Shown: in pieces, positions 21,901-33,924 of the stretch | Layout: every line of letters begins with the position of its first letter | Numbering within the stretch: position 1 is the stretch's first letter | Origin: Acanthosepion pharaonis | Lineage: Eukaryota > Mollusca > Cephalopoda > Sepiida > Sepiidae | Length of the DNA: 64,000 nt | Assembly (NCBI GenBank): GCA_903632075.3 | Contig: CAHIKZ030002633.1 | Location: 598,501-662,500 of the forward strand | Direction of reading: 5' to 3' | Notes under the pieces: model-generated | What the model saw: only the letters and a program-made list of their open reading frames with translations | The model's database searches: none | Told to the model about the DNA's origin: nothing | Position numbers and translations under genes: made by a program

Positions 21901-22632
21901 GAGAGAGAGAGAGTGATGATACAGTGCTCAGAGAGAGTGATGATACAGTGCTCAGAGAGAGTGATGATACAGTGCTCAGAGAGAGTGAGGATACAGTGCT
22001 CAGAGAGAGAGAGGATACAGTGCTCAGAGAGAGAGAGGATACAGTGCTCAGAGAGAGAGAGGATACAGTGCTCAGAGAGAGAGAGGATACAGTGCTCAGA
22101 GAGAGAGAGGATACAGTGCTCAGAGAGAGAGAGTATACAGTGCTCAGAGAGAGAGAGGATACAGTGCTCAGAGAGAGAGAGAGGATACAGTGCTCAGAGA
22201 GAGAGAGGATACAGTGCTCAGAGAGAGAGAGAGGATACAGTGCTCAGAGAGAGAGAGAGGATACAGTGCTCAGAGAGAGAAAGGATACAGTGCTCAGAGA
22301 GAGAAAGAGAGGATACAGTGCTCAGAGAGAGAAAGAGAGGATACAGTGCTCAGAGAGAGAAAGAGAGGATACAGTGCTCAGAGAGAGAAAGAGAGGATAC
22401 AGTGCTCAGAGAGAGAAAGAGAGGATACAGTGCTCAGAGAGAGAGGATACAGTGCTCAGAGAGAGAGAGGATACAGTGCTCAGAGAGAGAGAGGATACAG
22501 TGCTCAGAGAGAGAGAGGATACAGTGCTCAGAGAGAGAGAGGATACAGTGCTCAGAGAGAGAGAGAGGATACAGTGCTCAGAGAGAGAGAGAGGATACAG
22601 TGCTCAGAGAGAGAAAGAGAGAGAGAGAGTGA
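21901..22632 (+). repeat. Satellite array, about 28 units of a GA-expanded 22-28-bp repeat
   Basis: The invariant core gatacagtgctca occurs 28 times by my count. Units differ mainly in the number of GA steps between cores, so they run about 22, 24, 26 or 28 bp. Subtypes with agtgatgat (first three) and with gagaaagagag (middle block) are clustered, which suggests slippage and block duplication. The core has no stop in any plus frame, so three long overlapping open frames (239, 258 and 178 codons) appear. They are artefacts made of QCSERERI, DTVLRERE and GYSAQRE words. No protein is claimed. Confidence 0.97.
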
Positions 22633-23410
22633 GGATGCTTTTTTTCCATTTATTAGGAAACATTCTACATTGGACAAAGAAAGAGAAAAGAAAGCCATGA
22701 ACATGGCTCAAAGAATTCTTCTGTAAACCCAAATGTGAAGGAGAGAAAGAAAGAACACTTGAGAATAAAAATAAAAAAAAAAGACAGAAAATTGTATGTT
22801 CATGGATCTGTAATAATTCTAATTATGAAGTTGCAAGTGTTTCTGCAATGAGTGCAAACATATCTACGCACAAGAAATCCTATGAGAAATGCATATTCAT
22901 TGATGTACACAATAGAAAATATACAAATATTGAATATTCAGAGGTTTATGTTGTGAGGTACAAAAATAGTAATGGTAGTCATGCAGAAAGCATTTCCCAG
23001 GTGTGTGTGCGTGTTAGAGAGAGAGAGAGAGAGAGAAAGAGCAAATATGAACAGTTAATGCTTTTGCCAAGCATATTGAGACACAGAAAAACTGAATACT
23101 TGAGAAGACAAAGTCTATGTCACTATGTGATATCATTAAATTGCATAAAAATGACAGTTCATTTTGCAATATGTACTACAAGTGTTGACAAGAAACAAGT
23201 GGTGGATATATAGATACCTGTCATCAAAATTGGTTCAAGGTATGCAAGGAAGATGTTAAGGTGTTGTTGCTTAAATGAGTCTAAGACATCGCTTGTACAA
23301 TTCAAGATACTGCTAGTTCAATCCACCGTTCTTGCTTTCCAAACACTTCAAAACGTAAAATAACCCTCTTTTATCAAGCCATCACCGCAGTCCACCAACC
23401 AATCAGCATT
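22633..23410. other. Non-coding flank between satellite and LTR remnant
   Basis: A short GA run (23018-23036) is the only simple repeat. Near 23390-23408 a second ccaaccaatcagca word resembles the CCAAT-type word inside the LTR, so the LTR may extend left past 23411. Confidence 0.5.
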
Positions 23411-23665
23411 CTTCGCTTTTATTCTTAGTAACCCAGGTAAATAGCCTCCTCCAGTTCAACCAATCAGCACAGGACTTGCTATTGGTCGAAGCATGCCAAA
23501 CTGTACAAAAATCCTCATTACCACACATACTGCTAGAATCGATAGACAGAGAGTAATGCCATTTCCAAGGAGCAAACTTGTCAATGCCACATGCTGCACT
23601 TTGAGGTAAGACCCTTATTTTCCTATGCACCAGAAGCAAGCCACTCTGGCTTGCTTGCTTCTATG
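23411..23665 (-). repeat. Downstream (3') LTR copy of the deleted element
   Basis: Matches 24792-25003 along its length except for a gap of about 35 bp (near 23500-23535) and a 7-bp gap absent from the other copy. On the plus strand it holds cttagtaacccaggtaaata, two CCAAT-type words (caaccaatcagcac; its reverse in ctattggtcg) and aagcaagccactctggcttg. Minus-strand aataaaagc near one end could be its polyadenylation signal. The integrase frame runs about 50 bp into this LTR before its stop. Confidence 0.8.
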
Positions 23666-24719
23666 GGAACAGGTCGCTTTTACCGGGTACTTCACCGAGC
23701 TAGCAGGATGTACCACACTAGTATTTTGGGCTCTAACAGTTGGGGAGTCGTACTCTATGTTTGCGTTGTCTTCAACAGACTCAGTATCAAGAGAGGGATC
23801 AGTTTCTCCTAATGGGGTTGATCTCAAATTTACTAACCTCTCTTCAGAATCGCTGTCCTGTGTAGCCATTGGGACCGATCCCATGAAGGGATGCAAGTCT
23901 TTCACATGATGTGGAACTCCATCAATGTGCACTGACTGTGGACTATTAACCTGAGTCATGTCACCCATTCTAAATTTAGTCGTGCATTTCCCGTGGGATG
24001 TTTTCACCCAAACGACATCTTCTACTTCATATGCTCCGTGAGTATTCTGAGGTTCAATGGGGGACATAGCCTCGATGCCCCATATATGGGCATGGTACCT
24101 ATAAAGTGCATCAGCTGGTGCAGTAGTAGGCGAGTGATTATCTTTAGGCATAACGTTATACCAGTAGACCACCTCCAGGATAGAGCACTGCTTTCTAGCT
24201 GCAACAGTTTTGATGCTTCGGTGACTTCTTTCTACTATACCATTCCCGGCAGGTGTATAGGCACATCGGAACCGCAAACGTACACCCCAATTACTCAAAA
24301 AATTCTTAAAATGTTTGCACATGAATGCTGTGTCATTGTCGGTCAATATCTCGAGTGGTGGACCCTATTCATAAAAAACTGACTAACTGAAGAACTGTAC
24401 TGGTAGAATCTTGTTGACGTAGTGGTCGCCATATCGTGAACTGAGAAGGTCCACAATCAATGATTGTCAGGAAGTGCTTACCACCATGGTGGGTGATGTC
24501 CATTGCTAACCTATTCCAGTTGTTCCTCACGTTCAGTTTTTCTTTTCGCCAATGCACTAGAGCCGGGTCAATGGTTTGGCAAGCCTCACATTCCTTGACA
24601 ACCGCTTTTACAATTTCTGTTGATACTGAAGGGTCTATCAACCTAATAGAGTACAGGGTCCTTTTTATGCCCAGGTGTCCGGTTTTCCAGTGGATATTAA
24701 CCACTTGATGTGCATCCAA
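23615..24719 (-). pseudogene. Retrotransposon integrase pseudogene (HHCC and DDE core)
   Basis: The N-terminal part (24719 to 24369) has a zinc-binding HHCC pattern: His10 and His15 in IHWKTGHLGIKRT, Cys44 and Cys47 in KECEACQ. The first catalytic Asp (residue 74) lies in MDITHHGGKHF. After a frameshift and a TAG near 24365, the second part (24346 to 23615) carries the second Asp in TDNDTAF and the Glu in GIVERSH, 36 residues on, the D-D35-E spacing. WYNVMPKDNHSPTTAP and a VWVK region followed by a variable tail complete the family layout. All three catalytic residues survive, so the copy is young relative to the other transposons here. Integrase joins element DNA to the host chromosome. The in-frame stop near 24727 and the frameshift make it non-functional. 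Confidence 0.85.
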
Positions 24720-24791
24720 CTTGGTCTAAATAGTGGCACATACTGACTGCACTGGCTTGGTTCCCTCCTTGTGTAAGTTTAGCCAAGCACA

Positions 24792-25003
24792 CTTTGCTTT
24801 TATTCTTAGTAACCCAGGTAAATAGCCTCCTCCAGTTCAACCAATCAGCACACAATTTGCTATTGGTCAAAGCATGCTGGAATCACTAGATGGGAAAGTA
24901 ATGCCATTTCCAAGGAGCAAACTTGCCAATACCACATGTTGAGGTAAGACCCTTATTTTCCAATGCACCAGATGCAAGCCACTCTGGCTTGCTTGCTTCT
25001 ATG
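24792..25003 (-). repeat. Upstream (5') LTR copy of the deleted element
   Basis: Same order of words as the left copy: cttttattcttagtaaccca, ccaatcagcac, ctattggtc, aatgccatttccaaggagca, gaggtaagacccttattttc and aagccactctggcttgcttg. Several substitutions and two deletions separate it from the other LTR, so time has passed since insertion. Sequence beyond ttctatg (25003) differs from that beyond the left copy, which marks the outer boundary. Confidence 0.8.
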
Positions 25004-28000
25004 TGACTGTTCACCACAGGTGTAAAGTAAACATATACTAGTTCTTTGTGTGTGATTCTTTTTCACTCAGTTTGTGCTTATCTGTATAAAACTGAATACA
25101 GATGCAACAAAGGAAATATGCATGCAAAACTCTAGAAGATGTATTTGACAAAGTTATTTTTGCTATAACAATCAAAGTAAGCTAACCCTTTTTTGTTCAT
25201 TATGATTATCATTTATTTTGCAAAAGGCAAGTAATTATTTTATTGGGGAAAGCCAACATTCTCTGCAGAAGTTTCTTTGAAATGATTTCTAAAATTATTT
25301 TATTTTTGTTTCTTCAGATTAGCCATTTGTGTGTAATAAGCAAAAATTTAGCAAATCACTGTTGCAAATATACATATTTACAAATGACTACAGTATTCAT
25401 AAAAAAAAAATGACAACTAATCCATACAGATTTTATTCATTAAAAGAACAAAATAATATTAAATTTCATTTTTCTTCTTTTAAAGTGTTTAACAAATCAG
25501 TATTTTTAAAAAGATAAAAAAGACCACTGTGCTTTTTTGGAACTTAACAGTAACAGAAGTAGTAATATTGAAATTACCAGCAGCAGACACAAACATACAA
25601 ATAGTGCCTTACTTTACATCTTCCAGTTTCCTTTAACATGAGAAAATCTCCAAAACAAATAAAGTGATATTCACTTTTCTAGTATATTTATGATCTGTGT
25701 AACATGCAAAGGCAAAGCACATTTTAAATATTTTATAAAATAGTTTCAACTCTATAAAAAAAAAAAAGAAAAAAAAAGCAGGCTTATGGTCATATCACAT
25801 TGAAACACCAGTTCCTGTACAATCACCAAAGTTAAGTAATATCAGGCTTTTTCAGTACCTAGATAGTTGACCATTTGGGAATACCAGATTCTGTAAGCTT
25901 GAATGTGCAGATCATGTTCCAACTGTAGTTGGGTTCATTATATTTCACTTACATGCAATACCCTTGGAAAAGGTTGAATCCACCTCTCCCCAACTATGGG
26001 TTAATTAGTAAAACTTATATCAGTAAATCATTTTTATCTTGAAAAAAAATTATTACAATATAAAAATATTTTCTGGCTTTAAATAACCTACAAAAGGTTG
26101 ATAATTCATAGAAAACAAATAAAAAATAAAAGTAAAAAATACTGATATGCGTGTGTGTTTAACTTATGTTAAATAAGTTTCAAAACTATACTACACCATT
26201 TAAAAACCAAAAATATGTGAAATATTCTATAGTCTATTATAAGATACAGCCAAGCTCTCAAACATAAGAACTTAAAAATCAGATTTCTGAATACAAAATA
26301 TTAGATTATTATTTGGCAGAAATATTTCTTTCATAAACAACTTTACTTTCTTTTCAGTCTTTGTAAATGAGTAAAAAATGAATGAATTAAAAACAGTGTA
26401 AAGAGGAGCCAAGAGAGAAAGAAGAAAAAAGAGGATAATGAAAGAAAGGATAGGTAAACAGGGACATATAAAAGGAGTAAGAAAAGATAGGCAGTCATAG
26501 GTACAGAGAGAGACACTACCAAAGTAGACAGAGGCATAAAGATACACAAAGAGACAGGTAGCATGAGAGAAAGGTGGAGACAGGTAGGCAGAAAGAGAGA
26601 AATGGGTTACAAGAGAAATTTGAAGAGGCGGAGACAGGGAAAGTGTTAAAGTTTGTTGCAGCTGTTAGTCATGTATATATCAGCCAGGTGTGCATTTCTG
26701 CAACAGTTCCCCACCACCACCTTTTCAGCATATAAGATTGTTCAATGCTATCTTGGAATGGTTTCTCCCAAAGTCTTTCCACCCTGCAAAAGAATAACAC
26801 TACTGACAGATGAAAGAATAAACTTCTCTGTGAAGGCATGCAAGACAGAGAAGCGTGAAGAATGCCAGAACACAACTGTCTGAGAATGCAGCCAATGTGT
26901 CCTGATCCTCAACCTGGAGTAGTTTACCAGGTGACATCCACTTCTGCCCCTACCTAGGACAATTTGCAACCTTGGGACAAAAAGAAACTATAAGAACATC
27001 AGATTTCAAGTTAAAAAGATCAATATAACACTACAAATATTAATTGTAACTGAAACTTGTATTATATACAAATGAAAAGAAAATTATGCTAATTATTTCA
27101 AAAGTTCAATCAACCCAGCCAAGAGGGAGAAACAAATTCAAAGTGATTACGTATTTGAATTTATAAGCCAATCATTGCAGATGGCTTCTGGGTAAAACCC
27201 AAAAAGATTCAAGAACTGACAAAACCAACAGAGCACTAAAACAATAATGTGTGTGTGTGTGTGTTGAAAGTTGTAAATAAAAGAAATATACAAGCTTGCA
27301 TTTTCATCTGGCACTACCACACTGTGACTGAAAAAAAAAAATAAAACAACAAAGGCAAGACTGAGGTGCTCTGGGTTAGTGGGTAATGATGCTTTAGCTT
27401 TGAAACAATGCTTAACCTCAGGGTCATCAACTAATGAAGCCTTTGTTGGCAGCACGGCTGTTGTTTACTTCACAGCAGCATTTTTATGAGGTATATATGA
27501 ATATTATGCACCCACACATATAAAGAGAGTGAGAGGGAGCAGATAATAAAGCAAGAAAGCATCCAAATTTCATATGATCTAGTTAGACTGTAAAAATGCC
27601 ACAAGACCAAGGAAACTAATACTAATAAATGTAAGACTTTTTTTTCACTTCATGCTAAAAGTGAAAACTTATAACAATGTATTTGAAATGTATTTGGATG
27701 AGAATTTCAAATTCAGACTATTAGACTGTTTGATAAAAATTGAAAATTTATATCATGATGGGTTCCAGGATATAACCGCTGCTTTTCAAAAAGGGAGGGG
27801 AGTTTTTTCAGTAAAAAGAACCTTATATGAAACATCTTCTAAACTATCAACATAGCTCTTCAGTTAAGTGAGGATGAAAAATTAAGTACAGTAAATACCA
27901 TAGTCTATCTTTAATAAAGGAAACAATTAAAAAATTATATTATCAATGGAAATGAAGTCCCAATAATGTGTAAAATATCTTATGAGCCTCTGCCTTTGGT

Positions 28001-29290
28001 GAAAGATGGTGAGGAAATAATTCAAAGACTTCTGATGAAAGTCGTGGTACATATACTGCAGTTTAGTTCCAAGGCTACTATCTATTAGAGATATCTCTGA
28101 CAAAAAGTAAAAAAATAGTGTATTTAATTAATAAAAATGTAACATTACACAGATGATTCACTTATGAAAGGCACCCAATTATCCATTAAAATTTGTAGTC
28201 TTGTGCCAAAACAAAGTAAACCACAAATAGCCATTCAAATTAGAAGAAAAATGTATATCAGAGGCAGTGAATCCACTTAAGATGAAGCAAGTGATTGGCA
28301 TTTGGAAAAAAAAACAAAAAAACAAGAGACATGGACTAAGAGAGGAAATGTCAAGAGAAGACCACCGACCTAGTATGACCTGAAACTGATAAACTTAAAG
28401 AGAATAAGTCTCTTGATAAAAGGAAGTCTATAACATTCTACACATGCCAGTGAATTTCTTTTGGGAAAAGTCAAAATCTGATCCAATGCAATATGTAAAG
28501 GAAGACTGCTAAACCCAAACTTATTCTCATTGGTTACCAATATTCTTTATGTCACACATGGAAACAACCAAATTCTAGGAGTCCTTGCTGAGGCTACCAA
28601 AATATGTTTTAAAATTGCCAATAAAATTTCATTACTATACTCGTAAAAATAAATTCATGAAGAAAATTATTTTCAAAGATAGTTACAGTAAAAAAACAGA
28701 ATCCATAATAGTTTGATGGTTATATAGATTAAAAAATCATAGATTGATCATCTGGTATCCAGATGACCAATCTTTGGAATTTCAGATCAAAATTCAGCCC
28801 ATGCTAGGTTATAGATTTATTGAACCAACCTTGCACATGAGAAAAGAAGAAATATTTTAAGTGACAAGATTGGATAAAAGCATGTATCTGAAATTTCTTT
28901 CTCACACTTCTGTTATTTGAGGTATTGATGAGGCAACATTTAAGAAATGACCTCACTGTCATCATCTTATGACAACTCTATTGGAAGCAATATTATTTCT
29001 CTCTCCTGGCAGTAAGTTTATGAGCTTTATAAACAAAAACAAGAAATATGCTGATTAAGAACTAAGTCAGGTGACAGCCAATATAAAATTATAGAAAGAA
29101 ATGATAGTGAATGTAAAAAAGAATATTTGTTTGCATAGGGCTTTTAAAATTAGAAAAAATTATATTGTATCAAAACTTATATATGATGAAATAAGAAATA
29201 TGTATAAAAGAAATCTTAAATTTGTAAAATATATAGACATATAACACTTTCTATTTATAACATTCTGAACATTGTGCAAATACTGAAATA
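25004..29290. other. Long non-coding stretch
   Basis: About 4.3 kb without a gene that I can support. There is a (GT)n run near 27246-27263. The region 26640-26970 is more GC-rich and has open frames on both strands, but no splice-bounded exon with a known motif. I see no inverted-repeat-bounded element here. Confidence 0.5.
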
Positions 29291-29808
29291 CAGTAGCACC
29301 TCAGCTCTCAATTGCCCTTTATCTAAAGCAATTTTTTCAAGAAAAATAAACCCCAGTTTGTTTTTTTTTTTAAATTGAAATTCAGTTCTCAAATAAAAAC
29401 AACAGCTGAATGAACATAAATCGAACCAAGGAAACCTTGAATATACAGATGTGTCAGTTATTCATTGGCTTCCGTTTATACTGTGCATGTTCAATCCATT
29501 AGCATGAGTTTTTGTATTTTTAAATATTTCATTATTACATACATCCAAATGGCTTTGATGAAAGTTAGTAATATTAGCAAACCTAAGAGGAAAGTTGTGA
29601 GAGTCACAATTGAAGTGAAAAATCAAATAATATGAAAGTGTGTGTGTGTATTTGATCTAGCTGTGAGTTTTTTTAATGCTAAAATCAATCATAAGATAGG
29701 GAAGAACAAAGATGTAATCAATGCAGCAGATTAATTCTTATGGAAAAAATTGTTTTGGGTTTTGAATGACTTCTTGGAATGTATTGTTCAAGAACTGAGG
29801 TCCTACTA
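29291..29808 (+). mobile_element. pogo/Tigger-type DNA transposon remnant, internally deleted
   Basis: The left end is cagtagcacctcagctctca after a TA. The reversed right end reads agtaggacctcagttcttga, matching at most positions. The element is about 518 bp, far below the 2-3 kb of complete Tigger elements. It retains the 5' part with the DNA-binding domain of the transposase and lacks the DDE part. The right TA duplication is blurred (ctactaaa). Confidence 0.7.
29549..29732 (+). pseudogene. pogo/Tigger transposase N-terminus (CENP-B/psq-like HTH), pseudogene
   Basis: From ATG 29549 the frame reads SKPKRKVVRVTIEVKNQII, a stop (29636-29638), then in the same frame FDLAVSFFNAKINHKIGKNK, and a stop at about 29732. 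The order basic KRK, helix, DLA helix, recognition helix, KNK matches the psq-type helix-turn-helix at the start of pogo and CENP-B-like proteins, which binds the transposon ends. A (GT)n slip (tgtgtgtgtgta) disrupts the middle. Only about 60 codons remain. Confidence 0.7.
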
Positions 29809-31164
29809 AATTAGGAAAAAAAAATTACCTCCAAATCCAATATTGATTATCTACAATACAATTCTTTAAAGCTACTTTTCAACTTTTACATTTTAAAATA
29901 ACATGAAAAATGGTATTTAATTCAATAAACACTACTATGTCAGGAATAATCAATCAAATGTCATGTTTGTAAAACAAATATTGATTTTCAAAAGGTATGC
30001 TTTTAAAATCATTCATTCTTTTTCAACTATAGAATTACATAAAAGTTTTGATAATCCTAAAAAAGAACAAACCAAATTTAATAACAACTATCCAAAACTG
30101 AGCTCTCATTTTTTATCAAATAAATGTTCTAAATCAAGTTAAGGACTCGTCTATTGATTAGTTATAATAAAACAAACCAATCATTCATTTTATAGCAACA
30201 CCACAATAAAATACTAATTTCTTACCAGCCAGGGATTTGTTATTTTTATTTCTTATGCTTTAAAAAGTGTCTGTTTCTTATAAGTATTGACATCACAATA
30301 AAAATTAAACATTTTTTCTTGTTTGTAAATCAAATGTTGATTTTATTGAGCTACTTGAATTATTTAATGCTATGAGTATTGACATCTTTTCAACCTAGAC
30401 ACAAAATTATACAGTAAGAAGCCAACTCCAATGAATAGAAAGAATTAGGAAAAAATAAACAAGGAGCCAAAATGGATAACTGCTTTGAAAAAATTTGTAG
30501 ATTATGTTTTCATATAAAGACAAGTAAAAATTTTATTTTAGAACATTCAAAATCACTGAGAATAACTTTGGAATTGAAGAAAATTCAAAGACAACACACC
30601 TGAACAAATGGATGTCAAGTATTTAGTATAATGAACATGTATACAACAAGGTGAATTAAGATTATTTTTTTAAAAACTTGATATTTAATGTAGGTCAAGA
30701 ATAACAAATCCACCCACATCTGAGTTCAATGGTTTAACAGGTTTTGATATTAAGAAAAAAAAATTTTTCTTGTTCAAGAGTGTCAGAATAATTTTATATA
30801 TATATCCAAAGAAACATTAACAGGTTTAAGGAACTTCTAATCTTTCACAGTAAAGCAGAGTAGTTAAAAAACATTTTTTACAATCAATGATTTGTTTAAG
30901 TTTATGCTAATTGTTTTAATGCCATGCAACTGAGCACCACTATTAACCACATTATTACTAAGGACTTGGTTTAAAAATCACTAAGACATATGTCAAAACA
31001 AATAAACATAATACAATTTTTTATTGGATTTAACTTTAATATATTTAAATCTTTTAAAATTAAATGTCTAAAAATAAAAGCACAATTTTCCTAAGAAAAA
31101 TAGTGACAAATATCATTTACACATTTTTTAAAGTCTTTGAAGAATTATTTATATGAATAGCCTA
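29809..31164. other. Non-coding AT-rich stretch
   Basis: No exon, RNA gene or recognised element. Only A/T runs and background frames. Confidence 0.5.
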
Positions 31165-31700
31165 ATCAGTGAAGCAGATGTATTGTAACTATTTACAGTA
31201 TTTACATTGTTCAAACTGTTGTCTTCATGTTTATTGTCATATTCACAACATTTCAGCTGTTGTACGCTCTAGCCTTCTTCAGATGATATACTTTGGAATT
31301 TCAAACCAAAACCTTTATTTCATCAACCAGGGTAGATTGTTCTACTTTCACATGCCAAGTGACCTCACGGATACATGGCCCACTGAGATATCCAGAAAGG
31401 GTATGGAATTAGAACAATCTACCCCAGTGAACAAAATAAAGGGCTCAGTTCAAAATTCCCATGTATATCACCTGAAGAAGGCTGGAGTGTACAATGGCCG
31501 AAACACCATGAATGTGACAATAATGATGAGGACAACAGGCCAAACAATGTTGTAAAATGCAGTTAAAGGGTAAAGGGTTCGGTTCAAAATTCCAATATAT
31601 ATATATAACCTGAAGAAGGCAGGGGTGTACAAAAGCTGAAACATTGTGAATATGACAAAGATGAGGACAACAGTCCGAACAATGTAAATACTGTAAAATG
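31165..31700. mobile_element. Cluster of three Penelope-like terminal repeats, one inverted and two tandem
   Basis: Three copies of the 12.3-kb family. One is antisense (about 31175-31282; TCTTCAG at 31276-31282). Two are sense and in tandem, 138 bp apart (CTGAAGA at 31472 and 31610). The middle copy keeps the best core: CTGAAGA, AGGCT, spacer, GGCC, GAAAC, where GGCU and GGCC can form a 4-bp stem II. Between the inverted copies lies a second, inner inverted repeat (ggtagattgttct at 31331-31343, agaacaatctacc at 31411-31423). The arrangement fits the partly duplicated and inverted ends of Penelope-like retroelements. No coding part is found. Two open frames over it (128 and 97 codons) are accidental. 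Confidence 0.65.
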
Positions 31701-33924
31701 CAGTTATTTTGAATGTTTACTATAAGAAGCTTTTTCAACTACTATTCAATCCTGACTAATATTTCTTTCATCTTAATTTTAATAATGATAACTGCAATTT
31801 GTTTTGAGATACACAACCTTATCTAGTTAAAACAAGAGACTTTGCATGCTAAAAATAAGTTTTGTGTTCCCTAATACATCCTTTTCAGAGATATGAGTTT
31901 TAAAATTAAATAAGCTTAGAAATATTAAGGGAGCAGGGATTCAGTGTCTTAAAAAGAATTAAAATTTTAAGACTTTAGGTTTAACTGAAATTAAGATTTT
32001 AAAATATCTCTGACAAAAGCACAAATAAAAATATATAAGACTCAGGCATTAGTGAATGACATTTGCTGGATGAGTTTCAATCTTTGTTTGAACCTATAAA
32101 AAGAGTTCCACCAACAAAACAAAAAGTGATCAGACAAGGAAAAAAACACATTCTCTGTATTATTTCACTGTCATTTACACATGTAAATGATAAATACAGA
32201 TAAAACATATTGAACTTATTCAAATAGAAACCAAAGTTATTCTTTACAGATTAATTAAAAAAAAAAAAAAAAAAGAGATCAGCGTAATATGCAACCGGCA
32301 GAAACTGTAATATTTCTAAGGAATCTACTGACGACAAAATGTTAAAATGAATATGAGATATGACAATTCCATGCAATCAACATGGTTAGAAGATCTACTT
32401 TAGCCTCAGTTATTATCTTGTCTACAATAAGTAAGTATAGATTAATCTGGCCAAATGCACAAACAAATGCTGAACGAAGAATCCAGTAAATTATACAGCT
32501 ATTCTGTTCTTAGACATTCATCAGTCCAGCAAGACCCTGGATTTGCATGTGGAAAAGTGTTGCTCTACAGGGCAATGATCTTGACAAACTTGAAAGGAAG
32601 ACAAGCAACTACCCATGATGCAAGTCCACTTCTTTTCTGCCACAAATGTTGCCCAAAGGAAGGGTGAGGATTGATACAGTTTGGCACCAGTATCACTGTA
32701 GGAGTTGCCAGAATGAGGTTGAAGAGAATGGTGGAGTAAGTTACAGGCTTCAGTCCAGATTTGTTCTTAGGAAAGTCTTCAAAAGTAAGCTCTATGTATT
32801 GTTATGGCTGAAAGTTTTGAATATGGTGTTTCCTTCTAGACTGGTTACCAACCAAGGCTAGACAGCACTGGGAGAAAAAGATGGATTCAAACTTTTCACA
32901 AAAATATCAATTCAAAAACAGCACAACCTGTTTCAGTTGAAGTTTCTGTTTGCCAATTCCATTTAACTTGCTGCTGTTAGGTTACTCACACCTTCAACTA
33001 TTCCATTCCACCATTACTTTCATTACTCATGTAATCATTTTTGGCTGTCTAAGGAATTTTTTTTTTTTTTTAAAGCCCATAATGATATCAACTCTACGGG
33101 CTATAAGTTGTTTTTGATAAACACTTAGCATGCACTTTAGAGAAAATAATGATGAAATTAAGAATTTGTATCCTTAGAATATAAACTTTTCAGTTTCTAA
33201 ATTTTATGCTGTCATTTTACAAAAAAAATTACATTCAAAAGATAGATAAAATCTCTCAGATCAGCAACTATTCCTATATAGCTGTTTCCTTTATAGCCAC
33301 CTGGTGGTTTTGTATTTAAACTACTGTATCCTAGTATTACTGCTACCTGGTGGTTTTAACTGAAACCACTTTAGCAACATACAATTTACTTATTAACATT
33401 TCCCAGTGACTTAACTCCCTGCATTTCAGTATTATTTTCAAGATCAATTTTTACTAATAGCAGCCCGGAGCTGCTCTGTAGATACTCTTCTCTTAGTAGT
33501 CTGCAAGTTTCTGTGAAACATCCACTGCAAAAATATTACTTTTTCTCTTTCATATTCAACATATCATACAGAACAGTAACAGCAAGTCATAGGCTTCTGT
33601 CTTTGCTATCTTTAGATGAGAGTATAGGATCTACCAAGTTTTTGTTATCTACCATGCACTCAATCCTGACAGACAAACAGTATGATATCTCCTGGATTAT
33701 ATTAGCAATGTAAAAGGCTGCCTCTGTGAATTATCTCAACAAATAAGTTTGATTTAACAACTCAGTGAATTTTTCTATTGTGCCAGTAAACAGGACAATG
33801 TTAACCTTTTTCATCCTTTAAAAATATTATGAAAGTTCCTTGAGAAACTCCAGTGGAAAGGTTAAGAAAAGATGCATCTGAATAAGTACAATGAACATGA
33901 TTCACTCAATGAGAGTTTAGGGAA
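31701..33924. other. Non-coding stretch, nothing firm
   Basis: A runs at about 32257-32275 and T runs near 33058-33072. The 32450-32870 part is less AT-rich and holds a tctagactggttaccaacca word shared with 35.5 kb (SINE R3 flank), so it may contain an old repeat. Near 33297-33355 a ctggtggtttt word occurs twice. No gene is claimed. Confidence 0.45.

Larger units (their letters stand above)
23411..25003 (-). mobile_element. LTR retrotransposon reduced to LTR, integrase, LTR
   Basis: Two direct repeats (23411-23665 and 24792-25003) bracket about 1.1 kb that encodes only integrase, on the minus strand. In a full Ty3/gypsy-like element, gag, protease, reverse transcriptase and RNase H would lie between the upstream LTR (24792-25003) and integrase. 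All are absent. The deletion seems to run from within or near the end of that LTR into the end of pol. No primer-binding site is recognisable at the junction. The order LTR, IN, LTR shows which strand was coding. The class is inferred from the HHCC-DDE layout and the C-terminal domain. Confidence 0.75.

Noticed and set aside
21913..22726. Three long overlapping open frames (up to 258 codons)
   Set aside because: They are translations of one tandem repeat with no stop in its unit. Each is a periodic word list, with no start context or domain.
23591..24708. Plus-strand frames of 73-129 codons across the LTR element
   Set aside because: They are shadows of the minus-strand integrase remnant.
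26640..26970. GC-richer patch with open frames on both strands
   Set aside because: No motif, no consistent splice-bounded frame, and frames on both strands of similar length. Left unannotated.
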